DNA of 64,000 nucleotides, taken from positions 124,001 through 188,000 of the forward strand of contig JAULBX010028824.1 of assembly GCA_032358255.1 (NCBI GenBank), in the 5' to 3' direction. This DNA comes from Heterotrichella gracilis (Eukaryota > Sar > Xanthophyceae > Tribonematales > Xanthonemataceae). Under the pieces are notes generated by a model that made no database searches, had not been told where the DNA came from, and was given only the letters and a program-made list of their open reading frames with translations. Position numbers and translations under genes: made by a program. Below, piece by piece: positions 62,485 through 64,000 of the stretch. Within the stretch, counting starts at the first letter, position 1, and each line of letters starts with the position of its first letter.

Positions 62485-63969
62485 TCACCGGCTGCTTGCA
62501 CCATGTGAAGCATGGCTCATCAGCCCATTTGCCTGCTGCTGCAAAAGCTTTTGGAGCATCCCCTTGATCTCATCAAGATCGCCTTGCATGTTTTCCAAAG
62601 TGATTGCAGCCTCATCATCCTTGTCAATCAGCTTGTCAGACTCCGACAGACCCATGTTAGCCCAAGATTTGTCAATGCGCACAGTCTCAACGCGGTCATT
62701 GTTCACCTGCACAAACCGGACCAGTGCTGAAAAGGGACCAGGGGAGTGCTGACAACGAACCAGTGTTGGAATGGGACCAAGGGTTACAAGGGTGCTTTAT
62801 CTATTGTAACTGATTGATGAGGGCACCTGGTAACCCAGACAAATGGAGCTTGCAGCACATCATTTAGGCATGGCATGCCCACTGCATTCTCAAACTGCAG
62901 TAGTTCTTGACGGTGACCTCAAAAATTGCAAACAATTGCAGACGTATGCGTATGCAACCATGGTGACGTAATCTTCACCAGCCAAGGTTCTCTGCTGCCG
63001 TCACGTGGGGCTTCCCCTACTCTAACAGTGCACAGGACGCAATCACGCTGTGATGGCAATGCATGGATGTGCAGCAGATGCCAACCCACGTGCACCAGGT
63101 CCACCCCCTCCAGGAAACCCCTCCAGGATCGCCCCAGCTACGCCCCTGCAGACGTGCCTATAATGACTTACCCTCAGGATGTGTACATAGGCTGGATACC
63201 ACTGGCGGAACAATGTGCGCTCCAGCCAGGGTGGAAAGGTGGCCTCCAGCTCATCGATGACGGTTGCTTTGCTGTACAAGAACCTGAGACCTGCGTTCTG
63301 TGTCACCTGGAGCAAACAAAATTCCGTTCACACTTCTGTGCTTTTTTAGTGCAGAAAGCTGACGACATATGCTTTCTTACGCACTGCGCTTCAGATGCAA
63401 AATCTAATGCCGACCGTTACCGTAACGGTGGCGTGACCCATTATGCAATTTTCAAGTCACCAGCATGTTATTTGGACAGGAGGGTGCTAATGACTATTAG
63501 CCCTAGCCGTAGTGGGATATTAGCGTTGTACGAAGACGTAAAATTAGCGCGAACATAGTCGTAAACAGTTCCCTATCGATCGATTTGACTTTGGATAGGC
63601 TTAATTTTGCTAATTCGGACGTCGAGCGGTGAATTAGCGCAATTAGCGGAGTCAATGAAAAGTTAATTTTGGGCGCGGAATTACCACTGCGGCTACGGCT
63701 AATGGCACAACTGTACATTATCAATTTTTTGCTGACATGTCACCCCGCATCATGGCGTGATGCATTGCACGAGTGCTTACCTTGTCAAGGGAGTTTGTGA
63801 GCAGCGCAATGAGGAGGTTAAGCAGCACGCCACTCATCACAAACATGAAGAGAAGGAGGAAGATGATGCTGACACTGGGGTTGTGATTGGTGAAGAAGAC
63901 CTCGCTTTCAAAGTTGCCGGACAGCATGGCCACCACCGTCACCAGGGAGTGTATCCACGTCTTGAACTC
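62485..63969 (-). CDS. TRP-like cation channel, C-terminal part (5' end beyond window)
   Basis: Three exons are visible: 63781-63969, 63172-63306 and 62485-62706, about 181 residues; the rest lies right of the window. The first holds a pore-like segment (HSLVTVVAMLSGNFES) and a last transmembrane helix (IIFLLLFMFVMSGVLLNLL) ending in IALLTNSLDKV, the post-S6 pattern of TRP/ion-transport channels. A cytoplasmic helix follows (KATVIDELEATF). The C-terminus is an acidic coiled coil (LENMQGDLDEIKGMLQKLLQ). The channel likely passes cations across a membrane; which TRP subfamily, and which membrane, cannot be settled from this fragment. An extra small exon between the second and third is possible. 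The intron 63307-63780 contains the inverted-repeat element described separately. Confidence 0.85.
63496..63703. mobile_element. Possible small terminal-inverted-repeat element
   Basis: The ends of this 208-base stretch are inverted repeats: 63496-63518 against 63681-63703, 19 of 23 positions matching (ATTAGCC, TAGCCG, AGTGG shared). The interior has several more ATTAGCG words in both orientations. It sits in an intron of the TRP-like gene. I see no clear target-site duplication, so a miniature transposon is possible but not proven. Confidence 0.4.
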
Positions 63970-64000
63970 CTGCGATCACCAGTCGTTGCTTACATGAGCG

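Overview
This window is nuclear DNA of a green alga (core chlorophyte). Almost every gene is split by many short spliceosomal introns (GT-AG, with at least two GC-AG). TGTAA, the chlorophyte polyadenylation signal, lies downstream of several stop codons. Several proteins start with plastid transit-like leaders, and the enolase has a helical N-terminal extension. The gene set contains plant/algal-type plastid proteins together with a kinesin-2, which points to a flagellate or ancestrally flagellate alga. I cannot name the genus from sequence alone.

Layout, left to right: a RING-finger protein cut by the left edge (+, 245-3300); enolase (-, 5113-7316); a basic low-complexity protein with a helical tail (+, 8036-10643); a secretory-pathway GT-B glycosyltransferase (-, 11225-14813); a plastid-type peptide chain release factor 3 (-, 15806-20553); a membrane-anchored diflavin NADPH reductase of the P450 reductase / methionine synthase reductase group (-, 21988-27714); a coiled-coil protein with a KEN-box-like motif (+, 28331-30528); a chloroplast RH58-like DEAD-box helicase with a UVR motif (-, 31053-35364); an F-box/LRR protein (+, 36137-38614); a small plastid-targeted protein (+, 39691-40642); an ARID plus Myb/SANT chromatin protein (-, 42211-47149); ribosome biogenesis factor RPF2 (-, 47854-50851); a long-chain acyl-CoA synthetase (-, 51933-56888); a kinesin-2 motor (-, 57639-61350); and the C-terminal part of a TRP-like cation channel cut by the right edge (-, 62485-63969). 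All gene models were built by hand from reading-frame phase, splice consensus and family motifs; exon coordinates are in each entry.

The genes do not form one pathway. Translation and RNA work is represented by RF3, RPF2 and the RH58-like helicase. Metabolism is represented by enolase, the acyl-CoA synthetase and the diflavin reductase. Several genes have a possible ciliary link: kinesin-2, a TRP channel, and an enolase whose N-terminus looks like a Dpy-30/RIIa docking module.

The most unusual signal is in the introns. In four places a stretch spanning an exon-intron boundary is repeated in degenerate tandem copies inside the adjoining intron (two in RPF2, one in the ARID gene, one in the acyl-CoA synthetase), sometimes with a decoy splice site kept. 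Degenerate TTTAGGG-like runs recur beside splice sites. The window also holds a three-copy dispersed intronic repeat, a perfect 32-bp palindrome, a long hairpin and a possible terminal-inverted-repeat element.
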